A DNA stretch of 64,000 nucleotides from CAWACP01 sp963780655 (GCA_963780655.1 CAWACP010000006.1:1-64000); one strand, 5' to 3'; numbered from the stretch's first letter, positions 28,608 to 38,582 are shown. The notes: generated from the sequence alone by a model not told the origin. Program-made: numbers and translations.

Positions 28608-29285
28608 TCATTTCCGCACGAAACACGCGATGTACTGGCTGCCCGGCACATGATCGCGCCGCCAGGCAAGATCGAACCCGGCCGCGGAGACCTCCTTCAC
28701 CACGCCGTCCGCGTCCAGCCGGATATGCTGCAGCGCATTCATGCCCGGCATGGCCCCTTCGCGGCGATAATACTCCACGATGAACAGCCGCCCGCCCGGC
28801 CGCAGCGCCTTGCGCATGCCCGCCAGCATCTTGTCCGGATAGTTGAAGTGATGATAAACGTCCAGCGCCAGAATCGTATCCACGCCCGACGCCGGCAGCC
28901 GGGGATCGGTCTCCGTGCCCAGAACGAACGTCACGTTCGAAAGCCCACTGTGCGCCGCCGCTGCTCGAGCCTTGTCCAGGAAATCCGCGAAGATGTCTTC
29001 CGCGATCACGTGCCCCGCCGGCCCCACCGCCTCGCTCAGGTACGGCAGCATGTAACCGACCGCGGTTCCCACGTCGGCCACCACCGACCCCCGAGCGATC
29101 TGCATGGCCCGCACCAGTTCCCGCGGCTTCTGCCGGGCATCGCGCGCGGGATCGCCCAGTGAGGCGGCCATCGACGCGCGGTCTTCGGGAGTCTGGTAAT
29201 GCCGATTAGCCTCGGTCGCAACCTGAGCCGCCGCCGCCAGCGCGAACGCCAGCGCCGCAACGGCCGCGCGAGGCGCCCTCTTCAC
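28608..29285 (-). CDS. Exported SAM-dependent methyltransferase
   Basis: 225 residues, intact. It starts MKRAPRAAVAALAFALAAAA, a clear signal peptide, which is unusual for this fold. The class I methyltransferase core follows: motif I VVADVGTAVGYMLPYLSE, acidic VIAEDIF, LDVYHHFNYPDKMLAGMRKA and a post-motif RPGGRLFIVEYYR. A small-molecule or lipid substrate is likely (Methyltransf_11/25 type). It overlaps the homoserine dehydrogenase stop-start (ATGA), so the two are co-translated, with this gene second. Substrate unknown. Confidence 0.75.
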   Translation of the reverse strand: MKRAPRAAVAALAFALAAAAQVATEANRHYQTPEDRASMAASLGDPARDARQKPRELVRAMQIARGSVVADVGTAVGYMLPYLSEAVGPAGHVIAEDIFADFLDKARAAAAHSGLSNVTFVLGTETDPRLPASGVDTILALDVYHHFNYPDKMLAGMRKALRPGGRLFIVEYYRREGAMPGMNALQHIRLDADGVVKEVSAAGFDLAWRRDHVPGSQYIACFVRK

Positions 29286-30586
29286 AGCGGCATCTCCATG
29301 GGCATCGCGAATGGCGGCTCAATCAGGTAATCGTGCGTGGCCATTTCCGCCAGCGCGTCGCGCAGCGATTCCTCGGTAGTCGGCTGCGTGGTGATCACAA
29401 ACGGAAGCGCCCGCCAGTTCTCGCCGTGCACCTGCAGCACCGCATCCAGACCGATATCCTTACTCGCCAGCACCGTTGCCAGCCGCGCGATGATGCCCGC
29501 GCGATCCTCAACGCGGAAGCGCAGGTAGTAGGGCGCGGTCAGTCTGGTAATGGGGATCGGCTTGTACTCTCCCAGCCGCTCATGAGCAAACGGCGACACG
29601 CGGTTCGGACTGCCCGAGCGGATCTCCCGCGCCACCCGCATCAGGTCCGACACAACCGCCACGCCGGTGGGATGCGAGCCCGCGCCGCGCCCGTAGTAGA
29701 ACGTGTCCTGACCGTAGTGGCCGCGCACCCAGATGGCGTTGTAGGCGCCGCGCACGCCGGCCAGAATCGTGTTCCGCGGAATCAGCGAAGGCCGCACCGA
29801 AAGGATGACGCCATCCGCGGTCTTGCGCGCGGAGGCGATAAGCCGCAGCGTGTAGTCCATCTGATGCGCGTATTGAAAGTCCACCGGCAGAACGCGGCGG
29901 ATGCCCTCGGTGTAGATGTCGGAAGGAGTGATCCGCTCGCCGAACGCCAGTGCCGCCACAATGGCCAGCTTCGAGCGCGCATCGAACCCGTCCACGTCCA
30001 TGCTGGGATCGGCCTCGGCGTAACCCAGCTTCTGCGCCTCCGCCAGCACCGCCTCGAAGGACGTGCCGTTCTTCTCGATCTCGGTAAGGATATAGTTGCA
30101 GGTCCCGTTGAGAATTCCGAAGAGCGAGTTGACGCGATCCCCCGAGATGCCCTCGCGCAGCACGTTCAGAATAGGGATGCCGCCCGCGACGCTCGCCTCA
30201 ATCCCCAGGTTGACGCCCTGGTGAATGGCGCGTTCCCAGATGTCCGCGCCGCAGATAGCCATCAGTTCCTTGTTGGCGGTGACCACCGATTTGCCGTGCT
30301 GGATGGCGCACTCGATCACCTCGCGGGCCACGTTGGTGCCGCCAATCAGCTCAACGACGATGTCCACCTCGGGATGCGAGCACACCTGCCGCCAGTCGTT
30401 CGTCTTCAGCACGCCGTCGAGCCCGGCCGGAAGCGTCTTCGTCTCGACGCTGCGGCTGCACACCGCTTTTACTCCCAGCGGGAAACCGAGTTTGGTCTCA
30501 ATCTGCCTGGCGTTCTCGGCAAGAATCGCGAGCGTGCCCGAGCCCACCGTGCCGAGACCCACGATCCCGGCGTTCACAGTCTGCAT
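29282..30586 (-). CDS. hom: Homoserine dehydrogenase
   Basis: 434 residues, the normal length of the ACT-bearing form. It reduces aspartate semialdehyde to homoserine with NAD(P)H, the branch point to threonine, methionine and isoleucine. Visible features are the Rossmann motif GIVGLGTVGSG (residues 8-18), ELIGGTNVAREV, VVTANKELMA, the signature LNGTCNYILTEIEKNG with the catalytic YAEADPSMDVDGFD region, and a C-terminal ACT domain (LRFRVEDRAGIIARLATVLA) that normally senses threonine. Start ATG 30586 (MQTVNAGIVG). The downstream exported methyltransferase overlaps by 4 bases. Confident. Confidence 0.95.
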   Translation of the reverse strand: MQTVNAGIVGLGTVGSGTLAILAENARQIETKLGFPLGVKAVCSRSVETKTLPAGLDGVLKTNDWRQVCSHPEVDIVVELIGGTNVAREVIECAIQHGKSVVTANKELMAICGADIWERAIHQGVNLGIEASVAGGIPILNVLREGISGDRVNSLFGILNGTCNYILTEIEKNGTSFEAVLAEAQKLGYAEADPSMDVDGFDARSKLAIVAALAFGERITPSDIYTEGIRRVLPVDFQYAHQMDYTLRLIASARKTADGVILSVRPSLIPRNTILAGVRGAYNAIWVRGHYGQDTFYYGRGAGSHPTGVAVVSDLMRVAREIRSGSPNRVSPFAHERLGEYKPIPITRLTAPYYLRFRVEDRAGIIARLATVLASKDIGLDAVLQVHGENWRALPFVITTQPTTEESLRDALAEMATHDYLIEPPFAMPMEMPL

Positions 30587-30645
30587 ATGTGGCCATTATG
30601 CGTCATGTGCCCCCTGTGCAGCCCGTGCCCGGTGCGCGTCGAAGG

Positions 30646-33600
30646 TCACGGAAGCCGAGCCGTGGATGCCGTGTAAACGGAACCGCCGGGATCGGCGAGA
30701 AAGAGCACAGCCTGTTTTTGATCGTTCATCAGCGCGGTGACTGGGCCACCGGGTGCGGAGCGGCCCTCCGAAATTCCTGTCCATGGGAGCCATCCATCGA
30801 TTGCGTTCCCGGAAGTGGCGACTACGTTTCCCGCGGAATCGCCGAGAATCACCGTGATCCGGTTGATGGCCTGCACCACCACCCCCAGGGAGGCGCCTGG
30901 CAGGGTTTGGCCGGCGGCAACACTCGACCACGGATCCCAACCGTTGGGTCCACCCGAGGTCGTATAAACGTCGCCTTCGGGATCGGCAAGGAACAGTGCG
31001 AAGGGCGAAGCGGAACCGGTAACCACGGCAGCGACGGGAGCGCCTGGCGTGGTTTGTCCTTCGGAGGGGCTGGTCCATGCGCTCCAGCCGGTGTTCGAGT
31101 TTCCAGACGCCATCCGGACCACACCATCCTTGTCGGCGAGAAACAGAATCGCGTTCTGATTGCTGAAGATGGCGGTAACAGGTGCACCGGGAATGCTGAG
31201 AACCCCGGGAACTTCGGTCCAGGGCCGCCACGATCCGTTTCCCCCTGAAGAGGAAGTGTAGACTTGCCCGTCGACCGCCACCAGGAATAGCGAAAGCTCG
31301 CCGGGGGGATTCACAAGTGCGGTGACATGGCCGCCCGGCGCTGTGACCGCACTGCCAATGCGAATCCATTCCTGCCAGCCGTCCCCTCCGCTTCCAGAGT
31401 TCACGTATACTTCACCGGACGGATCTGCAAGGAAGACGAAGATCGTCTGTCCGTCCAGACTCACTGCGGTCACCGGAGCCCCTGGAGTTGTTTGCCCTTC
31501 AGACACACTTGACCATCCCGACCAGCCGGCGGCGCTTCCCGAGGCGGTGTAGACCCCACCCTGCGGGTCGGCCAGAAAGAGAGCGAATTGGTCCACGCCC
31601 GAATGGATTGCGGTAACGATCCCGCCTGGCTGCGTTTGCCCTTCCGATACGCTGCCCCACGGGGAAGGACGCGGGGGTCCAAGCTGTGCGATCACGTTCA
31701 GCGTGATCCGATCCAGGTTGGTCCAGGAATGTTCGTCGTGGTTCAGGCCGAGCGCCCAATTGCTGGTGGCGGCGTTGAACACCTGGCCGGACGCGGACCC
31801 GGGCTGCTTGAAAACCCCCATGCTGCCGACCTCGAGAGTCGGGTACACCAGGTCGTAGATGGAGGCAAGCGTGTAATTCGCGGGCGAGTTCAGACCGTTC
31901 GGTCCTCCATTCTGAACGCGATCGGTTTCCGTTCCCGCAACCGAATTCTGCTCGCCTTCCCCGTATCCGCCAAATGTTGCGCCGTTAGTAAATCCGGTTC
32001 CCGCAAACACCCAATGATTCGCGTTCTTCACCGTGTAGCGGTGCAGAGAGTCGTAATACACTCCGTCATTGCCCAGCCAGCTTACACCGGTAAGCGCCGT
32101 TTCCGGCCGTTTTACCAAATCGTCAAACCATTGCACGGTGGTCCGGGTATGGTTGGCAGTGGTAGAAACCGGATCGAAGGCCGCAGTCTTGTAGCACGTG
32201 AGCTGCTTTCCGTCGGGGCTCAGGCGAACCTGCCACCAACAGACGTTTCCGCTGAAGATGGCCGCATTGCCGCCAGATCGGACAAAGTTCTCGACACTGT
32301 CGCGCATCTCCCAGGTCCAGTATTCGTGATGTCCAGCGAACACCAGCAGACGGTATTGATGGGGGTCGGGCGCCTGAAAATGCACGTCGCGCGAGGTGCA
32401 CACGTCGAACGGAATTCCGCGCCGCGAGACCCACTGAAGGAAGGGCAGTTCAGCAGCCTGGGGAACCTGATTGAAGCCGCCGCCGACCGGCCTGTCAAAC
32501 GCCAGTTCAAAGCCGAAAGGTACCCGAAACGCGGAGGCGCTCGGAAACGCCGGAGCAAAATCGTCGCCAGAAGAGTACCCGTACGCGTTGCGGCCACCCC
32601 ACAAGTTATAGGCGCAATAAGTCGCATCCGCCAGGATGAGCAGTACCGGACTTCGAGCGGTGGAGCGCGCACGCACGACGAACGGCAGTTCGATTGTCAG
32701 GCCTGGATCCTGCGCACTCTGCACGCGCCCAAGGTACAACCCGGAAGGCCACGTGTCCGGCACCGTGAAAGAGGCGACGGAAGGCCAGTTGGCGCCGTCC
32801 CTGTAGGCGGTTCGCGCTGCCGGGAACGGAGTCGGGTTGGCGGGAAGGCCCGGCACTGAGCCCATCGGCTGCTCCAGCGCGTTTCCGAAAATGCCCTGCC
32901 TGAAGATTTGGATCGAGTACGGTCCCGCCTGACTGCTTACGTGGAACGCGATCGTTTCACCGGGAAGAACGCTTCCGGTGGAGGCAGCAAGAGAGCTTGT
33001 GATCTGGCTTTGCGAGGAGACGTAGCCTTCGATGGAAGCCCGAGTGGCCGGCAGGGGCTCGTGAAAATAGAAATCGCCAGCACCGGCGCTCTTCCGGTAC
33101 AAAAGAAGGTCCGAGAAAGCGCCTGTTCCAAATCTCCAATCCGGATTGAACGGCGGTACGGCTGAGGACGGAGGCCCATCGTTGAACCAGTGGTCTTCGG
33201 GGTTGGACATCCAGAATTCGCCGGAGACCAGCGCGGTTACAGTGGAGCCCAGTCCCGTCTGAGTTTCGCGAAGGACGATGCCGGCGGATGTGTCGCTGGT
33301 ATCCATGAACGCATAGAATGCGAGCGATCCTGCCGAGGGGTCATAGAACGCAACGTCGGTATTTCCGGGCCCGCTGAAATTGCCCACCGCAACAAGCGTC
33401 GTCTGGCGGGGCAGGTCTGCGGAGGACGCGGCTGCAGGTTGAACGATTCCGGTGCGATCGCAGCGGTACATTTCGCCATAACCGGCGGAGACGGAATAGA
33501 AGAACAGATCCGTCAGCGTGGGCGTTTCACTGATGAAATCCGGCGTCCAGTGGAAATCGCCAGCCAGAACCTGAGTGAAAGGTCCCCGGGGAAATGTGGG

Positions 33601-34251
33601 GAAGGTCTGAAAGGGAGTGTTGCCGGCAAAGTGTCCGCCGGCGATGGCCCAGATTTCCCCATAGTTTTCGCTCGCGCTGTAAAAGAAAACGGAGCTATAA
33701 GGACTGGATGCGCTGAAACGTCCCGCGACAATGTGGGTCCAGGAGGTGCGCCACCCGGAATACTCGCTCGTAAGAACGAACCCGCCTCTGCCGTCGCTAT
33801 CGTAGAACCGTCCGAAACCCGCGGCCTGGTCGTAGAGCAGAAGCCCGGTCAGGCCAGAAGGCCCGAACATACCGGGGACAATGTGGGTCCAACTTGCACG
33901 ATCGCCCAGGGGACTGAATCGGCCGAGCACAGGGATCTGAAGGCGCCCCGCGCCGTCGGTGCCGTACAACTCAGCGTACCCGGTTCCCTGTTCGACAAAC
34001 AGCAGGTTGCTGTAGGTGGAAGGAACGAACCTGCCAGCGACAATCGCAGCCCACGAGTTTCTCCAGCCGCCGCTTGAGGCCAGCAAACCGAAATTGGGCT
34101 CGTTGAGGGCGGTGGGCAAGTGCGCCGGATGCCGCCCGGATCGGACAAGGTTGAGGGCAACGGGAAGTTGGGGCCGAAGCATGGTATTCCTTCCTGCCGG
34201 GTATTCCGGCGATTCAGCACAATCTATCACTATTTGAGCGAGGGGATGCAT
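30646..34251 (-). CDS. Large secreted protein: N,N-dimethylformamidase-like core flanked by propeller-like repeats
   Basis: 1201 residues. Residues 50-380 are repeated FG-GAP-like blades (WTHIVPGMFGPSGLTGLLLY, WTHIVAGRFSASSPYSSVFF). Residues about 400-880 resemble the N,N-dimethylformamidase beta-subunit C-terminal domain: LLILADATYCAYNLWGGRNA, LLVFAGHHEYWTWEMRDSVE, FVRSGGNAAIFSGNVCWWQV, LGLNHDEHSW. The last 320 residues are about six 50-residue blades of the type SEGQTTPGAPVTAV...FLADPSGEVY, like fucose-binding lectin propellers. A later ATG (residue 23, MLRPQLPVALNL) is also possible; there is no obvious signal peptide. Enzymatic activity is not shown; a cell-surface or glycan role is a guess. 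Intact. Confidence 0.7.
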   Translation of the reverse strand: MHPLAQIVIDCAESPEYPAGRNTMLRPQLPVALNLVRSGRHPAHLPTALNEPNFGLLASSGGWRNSWAAIVAGRFVPSTYSNLLFVEQGTGYAELYGTDGAGRLQIPVLGRFSPLGDRASWTHIVPGMFGPSGLTGLLLYDQAAGFGRFYDSDGRGGFVLTSEYSGWRTSWTHIVAGRFSASSPYSSVFFYSASENYGEIWAIAGGHFAGNTPFQTFPTFPRGPFTQVLAGDFHWTPDFISETPTLTDLFFYSVSAGYGEMYRCDRTGIVQPAAASSADLPRQTTLVAVGNFSGPGNTDVAFYDPSAGSLAFYAFMDTSDTSAGIVLRETQTGLGSTVTALVSGEFWMSNPEDHWFNDGPPSSAVPPFNPDWRFGTGAFSDLLLYRKSAGAGDFYFHEPLPATRASIEGYVSSQSQITSSLAASTGSVLPGETIAFHVSSQAGPYSIQIFRQGIFGNALEQPMGSVPGLPANPTPFPAARTAYRDGANWPSVASFTVPDTWPSGLYLGRVQSAQDPGLTIELPFVVRARSTARSPVLLILADATYCAYNLWGGRNAYGYSSGDDFAPAFPSASAFRVPFGFELAFDRPVGGGFNQVPQAAELPFLQWVSRRGIPFDVCTSRDVHFQAPDPHQYRLLVFAGHHEYWTWEMRDSVENFVRSGGNAAIFSGNVCWWQVRLSPDGKQLTCYKTAAFDPVSTTANHTRTTVQWFDDLVKRPETALTGVSWLGNDGVYYDSLHRYTVKNANHWVFAGTGFTNGATFGGYGEGEQNSVAGTETDRVQNGGPNGLNSPANYTLASIYDLVYPTLEVGSMGVFKQPGSASGQVFNAATSNWALGLNHDEHSWTNLDRITLNVIAQLGPPRPSPWGSVSEGQTQPGGIVTAIHSGVDQFALFLADPQGGVYTASGSAAGWSGWSSVSEGQTTPGAPVTAVSLDGQTIFVFLADPSGEVYVNSGSGGDGWQEWIRIGSAVTAPGGHVTALVNPPGELSLFLVAVDGQVYTSSSGGNGSWRPWTEVPGVLSIPGAPVTAIFSNQNAILFLADKDGVVRMASGNSNTGWSAWTSPSEGQTTPGAPVAAVVTGSASPFALFLADPEGDVYTTSGGPNGWDPWSSVAAGQTLPGASLGVVVQAINRITVILGDSAGNVVATSGNAIDGWLPWTGISEGRSAPGGPVTALMNDQKQAVLFLADPGGSVYTASTARLP

Positions 34252-34605
34252 GTCGTGCTGGTCATGCCGGCAATGTGGCGATGAGTTCTGGTGAACGGGG
34301 CGCTCGGCAGGCTTGATAATGCTACGAGAGCGCTGCCGCGGTTTCGTGCAAACTCAGTGAAAACCCGAAAAGGAGGTGCTGCAGCAGTATGGAACGATGC
34401 CCGAGGCTTGCCATCTCGCTTCGGAACGGTACGCTGCGGGAACCCTGGGTTCCGCCCGGTGACCGATGGGATAAGCGAGAACTGCTCCGGCTGCGTATCT
34501 TTCTGGTGCGTGCACGCGCATGGAAATCGCATGTACAGAACGTTAACGCCAGACTGGTTCAGCGTCGGCCATTCCGGAAGCAATTCACCTGGCGGAGTAG
34601 TCGCC
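34252..34605. other. Intergenic, no supported gene
   Basis: Frames on both strands exist (a 117-codon minus frame, 34230 to 34583), but none shows coding character or a ribosome site. The sequence probably holds the promoter of the large secreted protein on the minus strand. Confidence 0.4.
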
Positions 34606-34627
34606 TTATACGGCCAATCTCTGCCCG

Positions 34628-35765
34628 CTATCCGGCGGGTTTGAGTTTGCGGGTTTCCGCGAGGATTTTGGTGAGTCGATTGGCGAGCTGGTCGAGACGA
34701 AGCTTCGGAGCGCCGTTCGGCAGCGAGCGGCGGAACATCTCGATGGCATGTTGAGCGAACAGCAGCGAATCGACGACACCGTCCAGGCCGCCGCGCGGCG
34801 AGAAGCTCGGGGCTTTCGGTTGCGGTGCGAGATGCCGAGGTTGCGATCGGGCCAGATGAAACTCCCGTTGCAAATCGCTTCCAGCAACGTCGACGTAGCG
34901 CATCGTCATCTCGGGATTGACGTGCCCGAGTAGCTTCATGAGCGCAGGCAAGCCTACCCCTGCGCGCACCATCTCACTGGCATATGTGTGCCTGAGCTGG
35001 TGCGGAACGATGCGGGTGGGGATACCGACTGCAGCGACAACATCGGGAAGGTAAGAACGCAATTGCTTGACAAGGGTCTGCTTGTGGCGAGGGCGGGCCA
35101 GGAGCCGGCCGTCGAACGGGAGTGGATCGAAAGAACGGAAGAAGCGTAGACGATGAACGAGTTCGCAAACAAACGAGTCGACCGGGACCATGCGCTCGGT
35201 CTTCAGCTTGCCGAGAGGAACGTGAATAGCCCACTGATCCGGGCCGGCATTATGGAGGCAATCATAGGCAAGATCAACACATTCCCCGATGCGCATTCCG
35301 GTGTGGCGCATCAGCAGCAGGACATTGGAGGGCAGATCGTTGCGGCGGAGCAGTTCCTGCTGAATTAACTGATCCTGCTGGGCCGTCAGGGCGCGTGGCA
35401 GCCGTTGCGGAGCACGCGGAATGTCCTCGCGACGGATCAGATGGGCCAGATCGGTGACCTGCGCGCTCCAGGCAAGCTCTTGCAGAATGCAGCGCATAAG
35501 CAGCAGGCGTGCGATGTAGACCGCGGGCGCCAGGGTTCTGGGAGCGCAGATCGACAAACCACCCGAGAACGTGGGGATCGCGGCGCAGTTGATGGAGCGA
35601 CCCAACGGCGGGATGTTGCTCACCAAGATAGATGAGAAAGCAGCGGGCGACGGCACGATATTGACGGACGGAAGCCGGAGCGAGGGCTGCCGTCAGAGAC
35701 TCAATCGCTCTCTGGAACTGCTGCACCAACGGATGTTCCAGCGGAGCGTAACGGCAGGGTTTCAC
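34628..35765 (-). pseudogene. Tyrosine recombinase 1, one frameshift
   Basis: About 378 residues. The N-terminal SAM-like domain begins MKPCRYAPLEHPLVQQFQRA and includes LAPASVRQYRAVARCFLIYL. Near 35525 the frame changes. The catalytic domain then shows Arg I in LLMRHTGMRIGECVDLAYD, Lys-containing PLGKLKTERMVPV, HQLRHTYASEMVRAG (H-x-x-R), GHVNPEMTMRYVDV (His and the likely Tyr nucleophile). It overlaps the second recombinase as ATGA. It probably acts with the second recombinase in strand exchange at the element ends. Confidence 0.8.
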
Positions 35766-36811
35766 GATGCACTGCCTGGTACGGGTCTGATGTGCTGCGT
35801 CACCGCTTTCGCATACTGCTGATAGACCTCAAGAGGGGTGACTTCGACATAGACCATCGTCGTTTCAATCCGCGCGTGGCCCATCAACCGCATCAGGGCC
35901 GGTAGGCTAACACCTGCGCGAACCATATCTGAAGCAAATGTGTGACGAAACCGGTGTGGGTTGGCCTTCTTCACGCCCGTAGTGCGGCGATGGTATCGAA
36001 ATAAAGAGCGCAATCCCGCTGGAGTCATACGGGCGCCGCGAGCGGGGCCTTTGAGGGAAACAAACAGAGCGTCCGTCGACAGTCTGCGGCCGTTCGAGCC
36101 GCAGATAGTGGTCAAGGAGTTCCGTTGCCTCCGGGGCCAGCGGCAGGAATCGGGTCTTGTTGCCTTTACCGCGCACCCGGATCTGCGATTCCGACAACAG
36201 CAAATCGTCCCGACGCAGATCCAGGACCTCTTGCGACCGAAGCCCCTGCAGCAGCATCAGTCCCACGATGGCCAGGTCCCGTGAGTTCCGAAAGCTGGAC
36301 CAGAATCGCGCCACTTCGTCCACGGACAAAGGCACGATGGTTCGTTTGGCAGTCTTGACGCGCAATCGGCTTAAGGCGGGTCGCGGCTTGCCGATGCCCA
36401 TGGGCGCTCGCTGCCAGTAGGTCGACTGGAAGCGCCGGAGCGATCTGACCAGGGGCGTCCAGGAAAGGCGATGCGCAAGGCGCGATCGACGATGGCAACA
36501 CGTTGGTTGATAGTGGCGCCCGTCAACTCGCGTTCCTGGCTGGACTGGAATCGCACATAGTCGAGCAATGTCGATTCGGTGAGAGCATCTTTGGTGACCG
36601 CATCGGTGTGGTGAACACTCTCCCACCAGCGGAGAAAGTGCAACAACTCGTGCGCGTAGGTTCGCAGAGTTGTGTCGGCCAGACGGCGAAGGGTTTCGTA
36701 ATCGAGGTACTGATTGATCCATTCGATCTCACGGCCGGTCGACTGCTCGATAATGCGGTACGGGCAGCGCACATGGTTGTTAGAGGGCTTGGGAACTACG
36801 CGGAAGGTCAT
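35762..36811 (-). pseudogene. Tyrosine recombinase 2, two frameshifts
   Basis: Rebuilt at about 350 residues from ATG 36811. The N-terminal domain is LADTTLRTYAHELLHFLRWW and RFQSSQERELTGATINQRVA. A frame change near 36455 leads to VPLSVDEVARFWSSFRNSRD, LMLLQGLRSQEVLDLRRDDL (Arg I) and VRGKGNKTRFLPLAPEA (Lys). A second change near 36110 leads to HRFRHTFASDMVRAGVSLPA and MGHARIETTMVYVEVTPLE (His, Tyr). Distinct from recombinase 1 but clearly the same family. It starts in TGATG overlap with the primase. Confidence 0.8.
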
Positions 36812-37783
36812 CACTGCGCCTCCTCCAGCAGGGACTGGAACTGACGCGCATCGCCGCCCTGGACGAAAAAGCTGTTGGGATCGTGGCCGTCGGGCAGGAG
36901 ACCACGGTACGCACGTTGACACCTTGCTCGGTGAGTCGGCAGGCAAGCGCTCGAGCCGCCTGTTGACCGCTGCCGTTCGTATCGGCATCGAAGACCAGGT
37001 AGACGGTTCGTGGACCGTCGCAGAGTTGCCGAAACTGGCGGGCATTGAGATGAGCGCCCAACGAGCAGGTGACGTTGTGAAATCCGGCCTGCCACAACAC
37101 GGCGTAATCGAACAGTCCCTCGACCAGAATCACTTCCGAATATCGTCGGGCTTGCTCCCATGCATACAAACCACCCTTGGCGCCCGGCAGGAAGCGATGA
37201 GGTGGCGCCGAAGCCGAGAGGCTGCGGCCATAGAGATTCCCTTCAAGCGGAAAGACGATGCGATGCATGTACGCGTCGTAGCCCATGGCGGTAACCAGAC
37301 CGGATTCGCGCAAGCGTTTGGAGGGAGTAGCCTAACTGTGTCAACCAACCGCGCAGGCAGCCACCGGGCGCGTAGCCGATTCGCATGTGCTCGATCAACT
37401 CCGGCGAGCGGACCCCGCGCTGATCCAGATAGGCAACCGCCTCGCTGTGGCGGTGTAACTGTATGCGATAGAATTCGCGCGACTTTGTGCAGCAACGGCG
37501 TCAAACCGCGCCATTGGTGCAGCAGCGACAGCGCTTGTGGGAACCTCACCTGGTGATAAAGTTCGGCAAAGCGGATTACATCGCCGCCGCGACTGCAGCC
37601 GTAACAGTAAAACAGGTTCTTGTGGGGATCCACCAGAAAGCTTGGTTCATGATCTTCGTGCAGCGGACACAGTCCCATTAATCGCCCGCAGCTGAGTTGC
37701 CGGGCTGGCTGCCAATCATGAGCCTGGAGATAGTCCAGCAGCGGAATCTGCTGTTTCAACGCGTCGAGAGCTTGGCGACTCAC
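36811..37783 (-). pseudogene. CHC2 zinc-finger / TOPRIM primase-like protein, frameshifted
   Basis: About 325 residues from GTG 37783 (SRQALDALKQQIPLLDYLQA). The CHC2 zinc site is CPLHEDHEPSF...FYCYGC, with the GGDVIRFAE that follows it in DnaG. The middle is frameshifted (near 37420), then LEGNLYGRSLSASAPPHRFL, VILVEGLFDYAVLWQAGF (TOPRIM Glu) and VYLVFDADTNGSGQQAARAL (TOPRIM Asp-x-Asp). A third change near 36895 gives GHDPNSFFVQGG. Far shorter than DnaG, with no helicase-binding domain, so it is an element-borne primase or primase-derived protein. It may start replication of the excised element. Confidence 0.75.
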
Positions 37784-38242
37784 GGACTTCTTGCCTCGAT
37801 CGGCAGAATACGGCAGAGCGCACCCAGATCCCAGGCGAGGATGGTGGGCGTCCGTAGAAAGCGCCGGTCTTTGACTCCGTTGATTCCGATCCTGATCCAG
37901 CACCACAGGCTGACCAGTCGCCGTTGTGCCCATCGGCGCACGGTGGATGGATCGGGCAAGTGCGCCGGGTCTTTGCAGTGCGGTGCGGCTTGCTCGGCCG
38001 TATCCCCGGCGGCGATGTGATCACAAGCCTGCTGCCGGCAGTGAAGGCTGTAGTGGCCGGATGGCGCCAGCCAATCGGGCAGGATCGTGAAGGTCTTCCG
38101 GCACGGCTCGACAGATTCCACGCCGCACCCAGATGCATTCGTGCCGGTCGTCGTGACTCTGACGCAGTCGCCGTCCGTGGCCGATGATCGTGTCGTCAAG
38201 GCAAACCGGACACCGCCGCGGCAGAAGCTCCAGTGGAATCAC
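37780..38242 (-). pseudogene. DUF6431-like zinc protein, frameshifted
   Basis: About 154 residues from GTG 38242: IPLELLPRRCPVCLDDTIIG, HDDRHECIWVRRG, CRKTFTILPDWLAPSGHYSL, then a helix-turn-helix-like PDPSTVRRWAQRRL. The CPVC...C-x-x-C pairs make a zinc ribbon like those at the N-terminus of many transposases, and the WVRRG...CRKTF pattern is as I recall for DUF6431. A frame change is inferred near 38105. It ends in GTGA overlap with the primase. It may recognise element ends. Confidence 0.6.
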
Positions 38243-38299
38243 CCCGGATCGATGTTGTCTTTCACCTCTGGCAGTGCGATAAAGAGAATCACGGCTGGC

Positions 38300-38360
38300 G
38301 TGAAGGCCCGCCGGTGACCGGTCTCTGCCAAAGTTTTCGATCTGCTGGCCGGGCCTTCAC
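38300..38360. repeat. Perfect 11-base inverted repeat upstream of DUF6431-like gene
   Basis: gtgaaggcccg (38300-38310) and cgggccttcac (38350-38360) are exact inverse copies separated by 39 bases. They lie 58 bases upstream of the DUF6431-like start, where a promoter or operator would be. Between 38,243 and 38,582 nothing else is evident apart from the element end. Confidence 0.65.
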
Positions 38361-38582
38361 CCTCCGGTAAAGTCAGTTTCGAACGAAAAAAGAATACTGC
38401 TTTCCGGTACCCGCCGCGAGTCCCATTCAGAACATTGGCCGGTTATAAACGCCATCTCGCACAAATGGCTCCTCTCTTCCGGTTTGCTCCCGGATCACTG
38501 GGCAACTCGGAAACAAGAGCGCCTTAAGTTGGCGCTCAATGGGCATTCAGCCTGCCGGATTTCTGCCACGCGCCGCCGGTTC

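Larger units (their letters stand above)
34606..38448 (-). mobile_element. Primase / double-recombinase mobile element candidate
   Basis: Four minus-strand genes overlap by stop-start contacts: DUF6431-like zinc protein, CHC2/TOPRIM primase, tyrosine recombinase 2, tyrosine recombinase 1. The set is inserted between intact chromosomal genes. Imperfect inverted ends are ttatacggccaat (34606-34618) and attggccggttataa (38434-38448): the inverse matches 13 bases with a 2-base difference in spacing. The left end lies 10 bases outside the recombinase stop. Paired recombinases recall RIT-type elements, but those carry three, and a primase is not typical. All four genes carry indels, so this copy is probably dead. 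The ends are tentative. Confidence 0.55.

Noticed and set aside
29333..30676. 447-codon plus-strand open frame
   Set aside because: Antisense of homoserine dehydrogenase, with His/Arg-rich composition.
34230..34583. 117-codon minus-strand frame as a gene
   Set aside because: No ribosome site, no domain, and it overlaps the start of the large secreted protein.
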